Origin: an uncultured Kiritimatiellota bacterium | GTDB taxonomy: Bacteria > Verrucomicrobiota > Kiritimatiellia > RFP12 > UBA1067 | DNA length: 64,000 nucleotides | NCBI GenBank assembly: GCA_934667425.1 | Contig: CAKULV010000004.1 | Location: 1 to 64,000 of the forward strand | Direction of reading: 5' to 3' | Shown here: positions 24,712 through 32,821 of the stretch, in pieces | Position numbering within the stretch: the first letter of the stretch is position 1 | Layout of the letters: each line of letters opens with the position of its first letter | Translations under genes and position numbers: made by a program | The notes under the pieces: model-generated | What the model was told of the DNA's origin: nothing | Database searches by the model: none | Seen by the model: the letters and a program-made list of their open reading frames with translations, nothing else

Positions 24712-27711
24712 TCATCTGACAATGATGACAAACGCGCCACCACTCCTCACGACAAGTTCGCCGGAACCGGACGCCAAATGCCTGCGCAGACTTTCCGGCG
24801 CCGTCGCATACGCGTACCTCCCTGAACTCAGCCTATTTCCATCCACCCATGCCTCGCGCACTCGAAACGTCGTGCCGGGCGCGATCGCCAGGACGCCGTC
24901 GTCCGCCAGCGTCAGGCAGGTCTCTTCCCCGAACACGGCCGTTGCCGGAAGCTCGAGCCGCCCCGACCCGCAGACGGCGACGTTCTTGCCTCCCAGCCAG
25001 GAGGCGTTCGCCTTGAAGACCATCTTCCCGCCAGAGACATGGATGCCGCCAGTCGAGGCGAAAACGCGGTTGGTCATCGTCAGCGTCCCCGTCCCGCTCT
25101 TCAGGATCGACACGTCACCGACGATCGGCGCATCGACGAGACTGTCCGCCGAGCCGCATACGCCCAGTGCCGCGCCCGCTTCGCCGCAGACTTCGCAGCG
25201 GCCGTAGGCGTAGTCGGAAGGAAGGCCGCTGAAGCGAATGTCCACCTGGTCGAACCGTTGCGTCGTCGAGTGGAGCAGGAGGCGGGAATAGCCGTTCCAG
25301 CGCGCATCCATCTTCAGCCGCGCTCCGGCGGCAAAGGCATTGTCGACCCGGCAGTCGATCGTCGCGCCGTAATCCCGGACGTCGAAGTTGTGGAGGTTCC
25401 CTGTCGTCTCAAGAACCAGCCGGAGCCGCTGGGGCGAGTCTTTCGCCGCCGCCGTCGAGTCGAGCGTGAGCCACTTGTTCATGTTCGAGCTGTACCAGCG
25501 GATCGGCTTCTCTCTCACGATCCAAGTTCCGTGTCCCATAATGTACCAAGGCGCAACCTGCTGAACGCCGCCAGAGGTGATTAGAACCGAGTCCCGCTCC
25601 ATCCAAAACCCCTGAGAACTGTAGTTCGCATTGGCAAGAACGCTCCGGAACTCGTTCGTCGCGCCAAGCGCAAAAGTCAGTGCATGATAGACGCCATCTC
25701 TGCTGGCAAAAAAGAACGGCTTGTCGATCGTCACGCCTGCCAGCACGACCGACTTCGCGTCGCGCGCACTGAAGTCCATCGCTTCATCCATTGGGATAGT
25801 CGACGCAGGATCGACGGAGACGATTCCGCTCGGCGTCGTCACCAGCCCGGACATCACGCAGTCGCCGCCGCCGACATTCAGCCTCCCGCTGATGACATTG
25901 GTCCCTCGCAGCTCGAGACGGCCAGAGCCAGCCTTGGTCAGGGCTACCTTATCCGTGCCGTCCAGGCGGGAGAACGCAAAGGCCGCGTTGCCCGGGATCT
26001 CAAACGTCTGATCGGCCGTGAAGCCCAGCGGCGCGTCAAACGCAAACAGCCGTGTCTCGGCTCCCTCCGACGGCACAACCGAGATGCCGCCCTTCCCGAC
26101 AGTCATCCGGCCACCCTCCGCACCATCGAAGGTGAAGCTTGGAACCGTCATGGCGATGCTCGCGAAATCAACCGCCACGTCGACCACTGCGCGATCTCCG
26201 GCGGCGGCAAATGTCGCGTTCAGCCTGGTCCCCTCAATCGAAAACGGATCTTCCGAGATCCAGTTCTCCGACCGGGAGACGCGGCAGTCCGCCCCGGAGG
26301 CGCACGACCACGTCGCCGCCCGCTCAACAGCGCCGGGAACGACGATCTTGCCAGAGACGATCTCACTGCACTTCTCGCTCGTGTACTCGCCTGGCGGCTG
26401 AAGCTCTCCGCCCAGCGAGAAGGATGCGACCTCAAGGCGCATCGTCTCTGGCAGTTCGATCTGCGCCCCCCACTGCAGCGCAACGGCCACCTGTCCGGCG
26501 GTAAACGGCTGTGCAGCGGACGAAGATACGCTGAAGCGCCCGCCGCTTTCGACAGTCAGCGCCTTCAGCCCCGATAAGGCGCCTTCGCTCGTCGATTCAA
26601 GCGCGAACCGTCCCTGCCGGGAAACGCCGATGCGCTCGACGTTCCGAAAGGTCGTGCCGGAGCCGCCGACGCTGAAATGTCCGCTCACTACCGAGATGTC
26701 TCCGGTCGTGCCGTTGATGCGGTGAAGGAAATTGAGCCGATAGGACGGATCCGCGTCCAGTACCATGGATACGTTTCCGTTGACGGCGAAATTGCAGTTG
26801 CCCACCTGGTCCTCCCCGCTTCCCTGCACCGTCAGCGTCGCCGGAGTCGCAGACGTGATCGTGCCGCCAACGGCATCTATCCAGGCGATGTTGCTCGCGT
26901 TGTACGTGAATGACCGAATCGTCTGGTCGAAGCCGCCGAGGTCAAGTTCGCTCCTGTAGTCGCGGTTGCCGCTGCGATTCAGGACCGCGTTCCCGAGCAC
27001 GTTCGCCCCTCGGCAGACGTAGCGCAGCCCGGCGAAGCCGATGCTCCCGGCTCCGGCGAAGTCGTTCTCCTCGCTCCACAGTTCCACGATGCCGCCCAGG
27101 TTGGATTCGCCATTTCCTCCGTCGCGGAGAGAAGGGATCGCGAGCTTCCGCCTGAAGGCCAGCGTTCCGCCGATACTGTTCAACTGGAAGCCGCGGAAGC
27201 TGTTTGGCCTTCCGTACACGCTGCCGTCGAATGTAGCGGTGACGCCCGCGTCCACGATCAGCTCCGGATCGCAGTTGTAGTCGGCCCTCACCGTTCCCGC
27301 CAGCGTCGTGTCGGCCATGAAGCGGATGAACGTCGTGCTGCCGTCGCACTTCTGCAGCTGGTTCGGGAAGGTTGCGCCCGGCGCATTGAGGTAAAGCCCG
27401 CCCGCCCCCGTCTGGACGATCACCTTGCCCGTGCCGAGCGCGCCAGCACAGTCCGCCTGCACGATTCCGGCGGCGAATTCCACGCCGCCCGAAAACGTGT
27501 TGGCACCCGCAAGGACAAGCTTTCCGCCGCCCGTCTTCGTGAGCTTTCCTGTCCCGGAGAGACAGCCCGTGTAGGTCGCGACATCTCCGGAGGCGACGTC
27601 TATCGTCAGGCCTTCGTCCGGAATGACGACATCGTCCGTGACGACCGACTCGGCGGCACCTGCGCAGAAAGCTGCACAACACAGCCATATCGACAACATG
27701 CGAGTATCCAT
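24712..27711 (-). CDS. Secreted beta-strand-repeat (autotransporter-like) protein
   Basis: A protein of 999 residues with a signal peptide (MLSIWLCCAAFCAGAAES). The body is built of beta-solenoid repeats of the autotransporter-associated type: GCLSGTGKLTKTGGGKLVL followed by GANTFSGGVEF, and a second set near the end (VSILKSGTGTLTMTN, GGIHVSGGKMVF). There is no C-terminal beta-barrel; it ends GGAFVIIVR. Two other giants in the window end in the same way (LVVR, VLFR). It stands between a GH39-like and the GH42-like gene, so it is probably a surface or secreted binding scaffold for the same glycan. That is inference. Confidence 0.8.
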   Translation of the reverse strand: MDTRMLSIWLCCAAFCAGAAESVVTDDVVIPDEGLTIDVASGDVATYTGCLSGTGKLTKTGGGKLVLAGANTFSGGVEFAAGIVQADCAGALGTGKVIVQTGAGGLYLNAPGATFPNQLQKCDGSTTFIRFMADTTLAGTVRADYNCDPELIVDAGVTATFDGSVYGRPNSFRGFQLNSIGGTLAFRRKLAIPSLRDGGNGESNLGGIVELWSEENDFAGAGSIGFAGLRYVCRGANVLGNAVLNRSGNRDYRSELDLGGFDQTIRSFTYNASNIAWIDAVGGTITSATPATLTVQGSGEDQVGNCNFAVNGNVSMVLDADPSYRLNFLHRINGTTGDISVVSGHFSVGGSGTTFRNVERIGVSRQGRFALESTSEGALSGLKALTVESGGRFSVSSSAAQPFTAGQVAVALQWGAQIELPETMRLEVASFSLGGELQPPGEYTSEKCSEIVSGKIVVPGAVERAATWSCASGADCRVSRSENWISEDPFSIEGTRLNATFAAAGDRAVVDVAVDFASIAMTVPSFTFDGAEGGRMTVGKGGISVVPSEGAETRLFAFDAPLGFTADQTFEIPGNAAFAFSRLDGTDKVALTKAGSGRLELRGTNVISGRLNVGGGDCVMSGLVTTPSGIVSVDPASTIPMDEAMDFSARDAKSVVLAGVTIDKPFFFASRDGVYHALTFALGATNEFRSVLANANYSSQGFWMERDSVLITSGGVQQVAPWYIMGHGTWIVREKPIRWYSSNMNKWLTLDSTAAAKDSPQRLRLVLETTGNLHNFDVRDYGATIDCRVDNAFAAGARLKMDARWNGYSRLLLHSTTQRFDQVDIRFSGLPSDYAYGRCEVCGEAGAALGVCGSADSLVDAPIVGDVSILKSGTGTLTMTNRVFASTGGIHVSGGKMVFKANASWLGGKNVAVCGSGRLELPATAVFGEETCLTLADDGVLAIAPGTTFRVREAWVDGNRLSSGRYAYATAPESLRRHLASGSGELVVRSGGAFVIIVR

Positions 27712-27760
27712 GGTCTATGCCTTTCTTGCGTTTCCTGTGAATTTGCCTTTTTGGAAGGAT

Positions 27761-29149
27761 CTACTCCCGCTCGAACGTATTGAGATACGTGACCGACCAC
27801 GGCGGCAGCTCCACGACGTTGCCGGGCGTGTGCATGCCGACGGACGTGGGGGTCGTATGCGCCGCGTCAATCCGGCGGACCATGAACCGGGCGTAGTCCC
27901 GAATGCCCTTGAACGCGGGCTTGACAGCGTCCGCCCGGTCCTTGAAGTTGACGATCATCACGCTTTTCCACCGATTCCCGCCTACGGCCGCGTAGCCGAG
28001 CGTCTCGTCCCCATCCGGGACGGCATAGGCCTCGCCCATCTGGCAGAAGCGGTTCCACTCCCTGAACACCTCGAAGATCGGTGTCGTCGCCTCGCTCGGA
28101 AAATCGTACAGGCCGCAATAAAAGGCGTTCGGCTGCGCGGCGTAGAACATCGCCTTGTCGATCGACGTGTACTGCATGATCGACAGCACCTTGGCCGCAA
28201 ACGCCCCGCCGCGATGGTCGCGCATGCCCTCATAGCCGAACAGGCGCGTGTTCCATTCCGCCAGGATAGACTCGACGCCCGTAAGCCCGTGCTCGTCAAG
28301 CGTCTTCCGGACGAACTCCGCATGGCGCCTGATGCGGCCGACCCTGCCGCCCCGGTTGACGTAGCAGTGCCAAGTGAAGTAGTCGATCGGGCACCTGGTC
28401 TTCTCCGCCGTCACGTAGTCGCAGAAGTCCAGGAACCACTCGACGCGGTCTTTCCAGCCGGCGGACGCCACGGGGTCGTCGATGTAGCTGAAACCGATCG
28501 AACTGTATCCGCCAACCTTGATCTCAGGGTGCTCTTTCTTGAGCAGGACGGCGATTTCGCGATACAGGTCGAAGAACTCCTCCTTAGTCCCCTGCCACAT
28601 GCCCTCGACCTCCGGCTCGTTCCAGACCTCCCAGTACTCGATGCCGTAGCGGAAGCCGTTCGCCCAGCCCTTGTTGTAGTGGCGGACGATGTGCTCGCAG
28701 ACGCGCGCGAACTTGGCCAAGTCCTTCGGCCTGCGCACGTGATACGACTTGACGCGCCATTGGTTCTCAATCGTAGGACCGAGACGATAGAATATCTGCA
28801 CGCCAGAATCGATCAGCGTCTTAATGTAGGCATCGGTAAAGGCAAAGTCGTAGGACTGCGGATCGTTCTCGTCTGCATCCATGTCAGGAAAGATGTTCTC
28901 CACATCGACATAATGCGCCCCGCCGAACGCTCCGACCGCATCGTGAAGGCGCACATAGGGTATTCCGGCTTCGGCAAACTCCGGCACGAGTCCCTTCCCC
29001 TCATAGTCAAGCCGCACTGGCGAGTTGCCGACGCCATGAATTGGCTTCACCTTGCCGATTGGCCGCGTGAAGTCGATGATTGGTTCGGAGACCGCCGCCA
29101 CGGCCATCGGAACGGCTAACGTTGCCAAACGTAAAAGCAACCTGTTCAT
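27761..29149 (-). CDS. Secreted GH39-like glycoside hydrolase
   Basis: A protein of 462 residues from the ATG at 29149 (AGGAAGGA upstream). The signal peptide is LLLRLATLAVPMAVAAV. A clan-A TIM barrel of the GH39 beta-xylosidase kind: YWEVWNEPE with acid/base Glu178, SILAEWN with nucleophile Glu298, and a C-terminal beta-sandwich (SVMIVNFKDRADAV). It opens a probable operon with the beta-strand protein and the GH42-like giant. A CCCTACA/TGTAGGG palindrome and a -10-like TATTCT lie upstream. Beta-xylosidase or alpha-iduronidase-type specificity cannot be told apart here. Confidence 0.8.
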   Translation of the reverse strand: MNRLLLRLATLAVPMAVAAVSEPIIDFTRPIGKVKPIHGVGNSPVRLDYEGKGLVPEFAEAGIPYVRLHDAVGAFGGAHYVDVENIFPDMDADENDPQSYDFAFTDAYIKTLIDSGVQIFYRLGPTIENQWRVKSYHVRRPKDLAKFARVCEHIVRHYNKGWANGFRYGIEYWEVWNEPEVEGMWQGTKEEFFDLYREIAVLLKKEHPEIKVGGYSSIGFSYIDDPVASAGWKDRVEWFLDFCDYVTAEKTRCPIDYFTWHCYVNRGGRVGRIRRHAEFVRKTLDEHGLTGVESILAEWNTRLFGYEGMRDHRGGAFAAKVLSIMQYTSIDKAMFYAAQPNAFYCGLYDFPSEATTPIFEVFREWNRFCQMGEAYAVPDGDETLGYAAVGGNRWKSVMIVNFKDRADAVKPAFKGIRDYARFMVRRIDAAHTTPTSVGMHTPGNVVELPPWSVTYLNTFERE

Positions 29150-29228
29150 CTGTGACCATCCTTCCTTTGATCGAAGCATTCTTTTCCTTTTGCCAGAAAG
29201 AATAGCACACCACCTTTCGCTCGTCCAC

Positions 29229-29244
29229 CCCTACAACTGTAGGG
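29229..29244. promoter_or_regulatory. Operator-like palindrome CCCTACA-AC-TGTAGGG (site A)
   Basis: A 16-bp site with 7-base arms. On the minus strand its near edge is 24 bases before TATTCT (29204-29199) in the context TGTGCTATTCT, which would serve the GH39-like gene at 29149. A 27-base block around it recurs identically at site B. Confidence 0.6.
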
Positions 29245-29274
29245 TACGGCATGGAGCAGGGATGTGCATCCGTC

Positions 29275-32238
29275 TCACCGGATCTGGACGCCTGTGCAGT
29301 CGTCGGTGACGATCGGCTCGCGCACGTCCGGCGAAGCGAGGCGCAGACGCACGTTGTCGAACACGACGCCATCCGCATGGCGGACGTAGAAGCCATAGGC
29401 CGGCAATGCCTTGTGCCCGAACATGTGCGCGTCCGGGTAGGCCGTCTCCAGCTCCGGGACGGGACGCCGCGCGTCTTCCTCCGTCCCTCCGCCCGGCAAC
29501 GTCAGGTCAATGTTGCGGAACGTGATACCGCTTGGCCGCCGCCCCGGCACACCCGTCACGGACGAGGCGATCCGGCCGTCCGCAATGCCCGTCACGTTCT
29601 CGATCAGTACATTCCGCAAGTATGTCTCGCGTCCAGACGGAGGAGCGTGCCGCCGCTGCTCGCGCACGAAGAACGGCGTACCATAGCCCTCCATCGTCAA
29701 GTTGCGCAGGACGACATCCTCCAGCGTTCCGCCGTCCACGACCTCCACGGCGACGCCCGCGATGCCCGAGACGCGGTTCGTGACTCCCGGATTGAGTCGA
29801 TGCCACTCGAATCCATAGCTTCCACGCGCACGCTCTAGACGGCAGTCCTCTATGCGGATGCCGCGCATCGCGCCGTAGGTGCCCGTGCCAAACTTGACCG
29901 CATTGCAGCAGCTCGCGAGACGGCAATTCCTCGCGACGACGTTCGTGACCGGGAACGACGGGTCGCTCTCCGTCTTGAAGCACAGCGCATCGTCCCCCGT
30001 GTCGATGTCGCAGCCCTCGACCGTGACGTTCGACGACTCGATGTCGAGGCCATCGTTCGTGTTGTTGACGTGGCTGAGGATCCTAAGCCCCCGTACGCGG
30101 ACGCCATTGCAGTTCCGGAGGTGGCAGCTCCACGCCCCGCCGTTGACGAGTGAGAAGTCCTCCAGCCGCACGTCACGGCAACGCGAAAGGCGCAACATCA
30201 CCGGTAGGGCCTGCGGCTGGCTCTCGCCAGACAACGCGGTCTGCTGGCGGAAGCGGTAGCCATGCCCGTCGAAGAGCCCCCGCCCAACGATTGCGACGTT
30301 CGTCGCGCCCTCCGCATAGACGAAACACCGTCGCCCCGGCCTGTCGGAGTAGTCCGCCGGATTCTCGCTCGCGTGGATCTCGGCCTTGTCGTCAAGCCGC
30401 AACGTTACATTGCTCTTCAGCTCAAACGGTTTCACTATCCACTGTCCCGCCGGGACGAGTACCTCACCACCGCCCTTCGCCGCATCGATTAGGGCCTGCA
30501 CGTCCAGTGGCCTCATGTCCGGCCCCGCCCAGTCCCACCGCTCCTTCGCGAGGGCCTGTTCGCCCTCGAAGCGAAACGTCGCGACGATCTCGCTCGCCTC
30601 TCGCCGCGCCGTCACGAAATACGCGCCCGGCGCATGCTCGATTACCTCCAGCTCAACAAAGCGGCCATCGTCCTTGAAGTCGCGCACCTTCTTCCCGTTT
30701 ATCGTGAAGACAAGGTGTCCGTCCTCGATCGCCACGCGGGCGCGAACCGCGCCGCAAACGTAGTCGAGGCGGTCGCCAGTCCGCGTCAGCGTGCCGTGCG
30801 GGAGCGGCTTCGCCGACAGAGCGACCGGAGCGACGTTGACACCCTGCGCACGAAGGGCCGCACGGAGGACCTTCATGCGACCGGAGAAGCCGACGAAATC
30901 GCGCGTCGCCGGATACGACCAAAGGACTTCCGCGAGGGCCGCCGCACGTGGCCAAAGCTTCCATTCCAGTTCGGAGGGCGTACACGTCATCTCCGTCCAG
31001 TTGTTGCCCTGTGCGCCGAGGACGTGGCTTGCCTGTTCGGCGGGGATGCCACGCAGAGGGTCGAAGGAGTAGACCTTGGCGAGCGGCAGCGGCACCGCCC
31101 AGTTGAAGGGATAGGGCATGGGATCGTCCGCAAGGCACTGCTCGTAGTCGAAGTAACAGTACTCGTTTGGAGTCATCACTACATCGTGTCCGCCATTCGC
31201 GGCAAGAATGCCCGTTGACGTGCCGCGCCAGCTCATGACCATCGCCGAGGCGGGCAACCCGCCCTCCGCGATCTCGTCCCATCCGAGGAGCCGCCGCCCC
31301 TTCTTGGCGAGATACTGGCAGAGGCGGCCCGTGAACCATGACTGGAGCTCGGCGACATCCTTGAGGCCGTGCTTGCGCATCCGCGCCTGGCACTTCGCGC
31401 AGCGCTTCCAGTTCGCGCGGTCGCACTCGTCGCCGCCCACATGGACGACGGGGCCGGGGAAGAGGTCGCAAACCGCGTCCAGCACGTCCTCGCAGAACCT
31501 GAGGACGTCATCGCGTCCGGGGCAGATGACGTTGCGCACCTTGTCCGCCGGGCCGCCGCCCGCGAACTCCTGCGGCGGGAAGCATCCGAGCCGGTGCTCG
31601 ACCGAAAGGACTGCCGCCGAATGGCCCGGCATGTCAACCTCAGGGACGATGCGTATGTGAAGCTCCGCCGCACGGCGGACGATCTCGCGGATCTCATCGC
31701 GCGTGTAGGCGGCGGGCGGCACGATGCCCGTGCCGAGGTCGCGGAAGTTCGTGCGGTTCTCGACGGGGCGGACGGTGTGCGTCAGCTCCGGATACCCCGG
31801 CACGGGCAACCGCCAGCCCTGATCGTCCGTGAGGTGCCAGTGCAGGACGTTGAGCTTGAACGACGCCATCGTCTCAAGAAGCCTCAGCACGGTCTCCTTG
31901 CCGAAGAAATGCCGCGCCTCGTCGAGCATCACGCCGCGCCACGGGAACTTCGGCGCGTCGGAGATTGCGACGTGCGGCACGCGCCCGTCCGCACCGCGCA
32001 GCTGGCGCAGGGTCTCGCCCGCGTAGAACGCGCCGGCCGGCGACGACGACGCGACGCGGATACCTGAATCGCCGACCGAGAGCCGGTATCCTTCCGCCGG
32101 GATCGCCGCGTCCGGCTCGTAGGACGCGACCGCCCGCGCAATCTCGCCGTCCGACACGGGGCGCCCGCCGCCCGTCTCGGAAACCTCCTGTGGCCACGGC
32201 ACAAGCGGCAAAACCGCCAACAGAAACATCGTCATCAT
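29275..32238 (-). CDS. GH20 beta-hexosaminidase fused to a GH28-type beta-helix
   Basis: A protein of 987 residues with two catalytic modules. Residues about 15-470 are GH20: an N-terminal domain, then FPWRGVMLDEARHFFGKE, LNVLHWHLTDDQGWR, and the catalytic Asp270-Glu271 pair in HVGGDECD. Residues about 570-987 are a right-handed beta-helix of GH28 (polygalacturonase) type with NTNDGLDIESSNVTVEGCD and IDTGDDALCFK, which hold the expected aspartates. The N-terminus is short but hydrophobic (MFLLAVLPLV), probably a signal. GH20 removes terminal beta-HexNAc and GH28 cleaves galacturonan-type links, so the fusion suggests one glycan carrying both. Both active sites look complete. Confidence 0.85.
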   Translation of the reverse strand: MMTMFLLAVLPLVPWPQEVSETGGGRPVSDGEIARAVASYEPDAAIPAEGYRLSVGDSGIRVASSSPAGAFYAGETLRQLRGADGRVPHVAISDAPKFPWRGVMLDEARHFFGKETVLRLLETMASFKLNVLHWHLTDDQGWRLPVPGYPELTHTVRPVENRTNFRDLGTGIVPPAAYTRDEIREIVRRAAELHIRIVPEVDMPGHSAAVLSVEHRLGCFPPQEFAGGGPADKVRNVICPGRDDVLRFCEDVLDAVCDLFPGPVVHVGGDECDRANWKRCAKCQARMRKHGLKDVAELQSWFTGRLCQYLAKKGRRLLGWDEIAEGGLPASAMVMSWRGTSTGILAANGGHDVVMTPNEYCYFDYEQCLADDPMPYPFNWAVPLPLAKVYSFDPLRGIPAEQASHVLGAQGNNWTEMTCTPSELEWKLWPRAAALAEVLWSYPATRDFVGFSGRMKVLRAALRAQGVNVAPVALSAKPLPHGTLTRTGDRLDYVCGAVRARVAIEDGHLVFTINGKKVRDFKDDGRFVELEVIEHAPGAYFVTARREASEIVATFRFEGEQALAKERWDWAGPDMRPLDVQALIDAAKGGGEVLVPAGQWIVKPFELKSNVTLRLDDKAEIHASENPADYSDRPGRRCFVYAEGATNVAIVGRGLFDGHGYRFRQQTALSGESQPQALPVMLRLSRCRDVRLEDFSLVNGGAWSCHLRNCNGVRVRGLRILSHVNNTNDGLDIESSNVTVEGCDIDTGDDALCFKTESDPSFPVTNVVARNCRLASCCNAVKFGTGTYGAMRGIRIEDCRLERARGSYGFEWHRLNPGVTNRVSGIAGVAVEVVDGGTLEDVVLRNLTMEGYGTPFFVREQRRHAPPSGRETYLRNVLIENVTGIADGRIASSVTGVPGRRPSGITFRNIDLTLPGGGTEEDARRPVPELETAYPDAHMFGHKALPAYGFYVRHADGVVFDNVRLRLASPDVREPIVTDDCTGVQIR

Positions 32239-32266
32239 AAGTACTTCACTTCATATCCGTCTTTTC

Positions 32267-32280
32267 TGATTCTAGAATCA
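32267..32280. other. 14-bp perfect palindrome TGATTCTAGAATCA
   Basis: It lies between the stop of the truncated ATPase gene (32291) and the GH20-GH28 start. It may be a binding site or the base of a small hairpin; no more can be said. Confidence 0.3.
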
Positions 32281-32290
32281 TGGAAAAGAA

Positions 32291-32590
32291 TTATCGCGCA
32301 CTTGGCAACAGGCGCAGCCATTCCCCAAAAAGCCGCTCGTAGATGATATAACCCGTCTCTGACTTGTAGACGAGTTCACGCGCACAGAGATCCGACAGCA
32401 CCGAACGCACGGACGAGGCACTGAGACCGCATACGGCAAGAAAGGCCTGCGCAGTCGGTTCGGCCACCATGCGCACGGCGGCAATTTTCGGCAAGAGCTT
32501 CTGCGCGACCTCATTCTGCGACTCGTACAGATCGCGGAAGTATTCTGGCCCAGAATAGCCTGCCAAAACAAAAGGATTCTTCAATTTCAT
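32291..32590 (-). pseudogene. ATPase gene reduced to its two ends
   Basis: The 99-residue frame starts like a family of bacterial/archaeal-type AAA ATPases (MKLKNPFVLAGYSGPEYFRD) and then passes at once into what looks like their winged-helix C-terminus (AAVRMVAEPTAQAFLAVCGL, SSVRSVLSDL, LVYKSETGYIIYERLFGEWL). Walker A and B and about 250 residues are missing. The frame is kept across the joint, so a small protein could be made, but it cannot bind ATP. The same pattern, ends kept and middle lost, is seen in the helicase remnant at 12.9-13.5 kb. Confidence 0.6.
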
Positions 32591-32729
32591 GGCATGATGT
32601 TATCAAAAAGGCCTGCCCCGTCAATCCATGGCGAAATTTTCGCAACGAACTTTTCGCCATTAAAGCCGGACACACGACACACCACCTACAACGCACAGGA
32701 ATTTAGCACAAACCACGCCCAACCACCAC

Positions 32730-32745
32730 CCCTACAACTGTAGGG
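32730..32745. promoter_or_regulatory. Operator-like palindrome CCCTACA-AC-TGTAGGG (site B)
   Basis: Identical to site A. On the minus strand its near edge is 24 bases before TAAATT (32705-32700) in TGTGCTAAATT, the same spacing as site A. It would drive the ATPase remnant and perhaps the GH20-GH28 gene. Confidence 0.6.
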
Positions 32746-32766
32746 TACGGCAAATGCCGTTTCCTC

Positions 32767-32782
32767 CCCTACACTTGTAGGG
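32767..32782. promoter_or_regulatory. Operator-like palindrome CCCTACA-CT-TGTAGGG (site C)
   Basis: Same arms as sites A and B with a different centre. On the plus strand its near edge is 26 bases before the TATAAT at 32809, in TGTGCTATAAT. It lies only 21 bases from site B, so both may be bound together. Confidence 0.6.
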
Positions 32783-32808
32783 CATCCTTCCGCCGAGGAA
32801 AGATGTGC

Positions 32809-32814
32809 TATAAT
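32809..32814 (+). promoter_or_regulatory. -10 element directly before the PD-(D/E)XK ATPase gene
   Basis: TGTGCTATAAT ends 7 bases before the ATG at 32822. The message is probably leaderless; no ribosome site is present. Confidence 0.6.
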
Positions 32815-32821
32815 CTCCCCC

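Noticed and set aside
22143..24719. Plus-strand open frame of 858 codons opposite the GH42-like gene
   Set aside because: Arg-rich shadow with no motifs; the minus-strand gene is convincing over the whole stretch.
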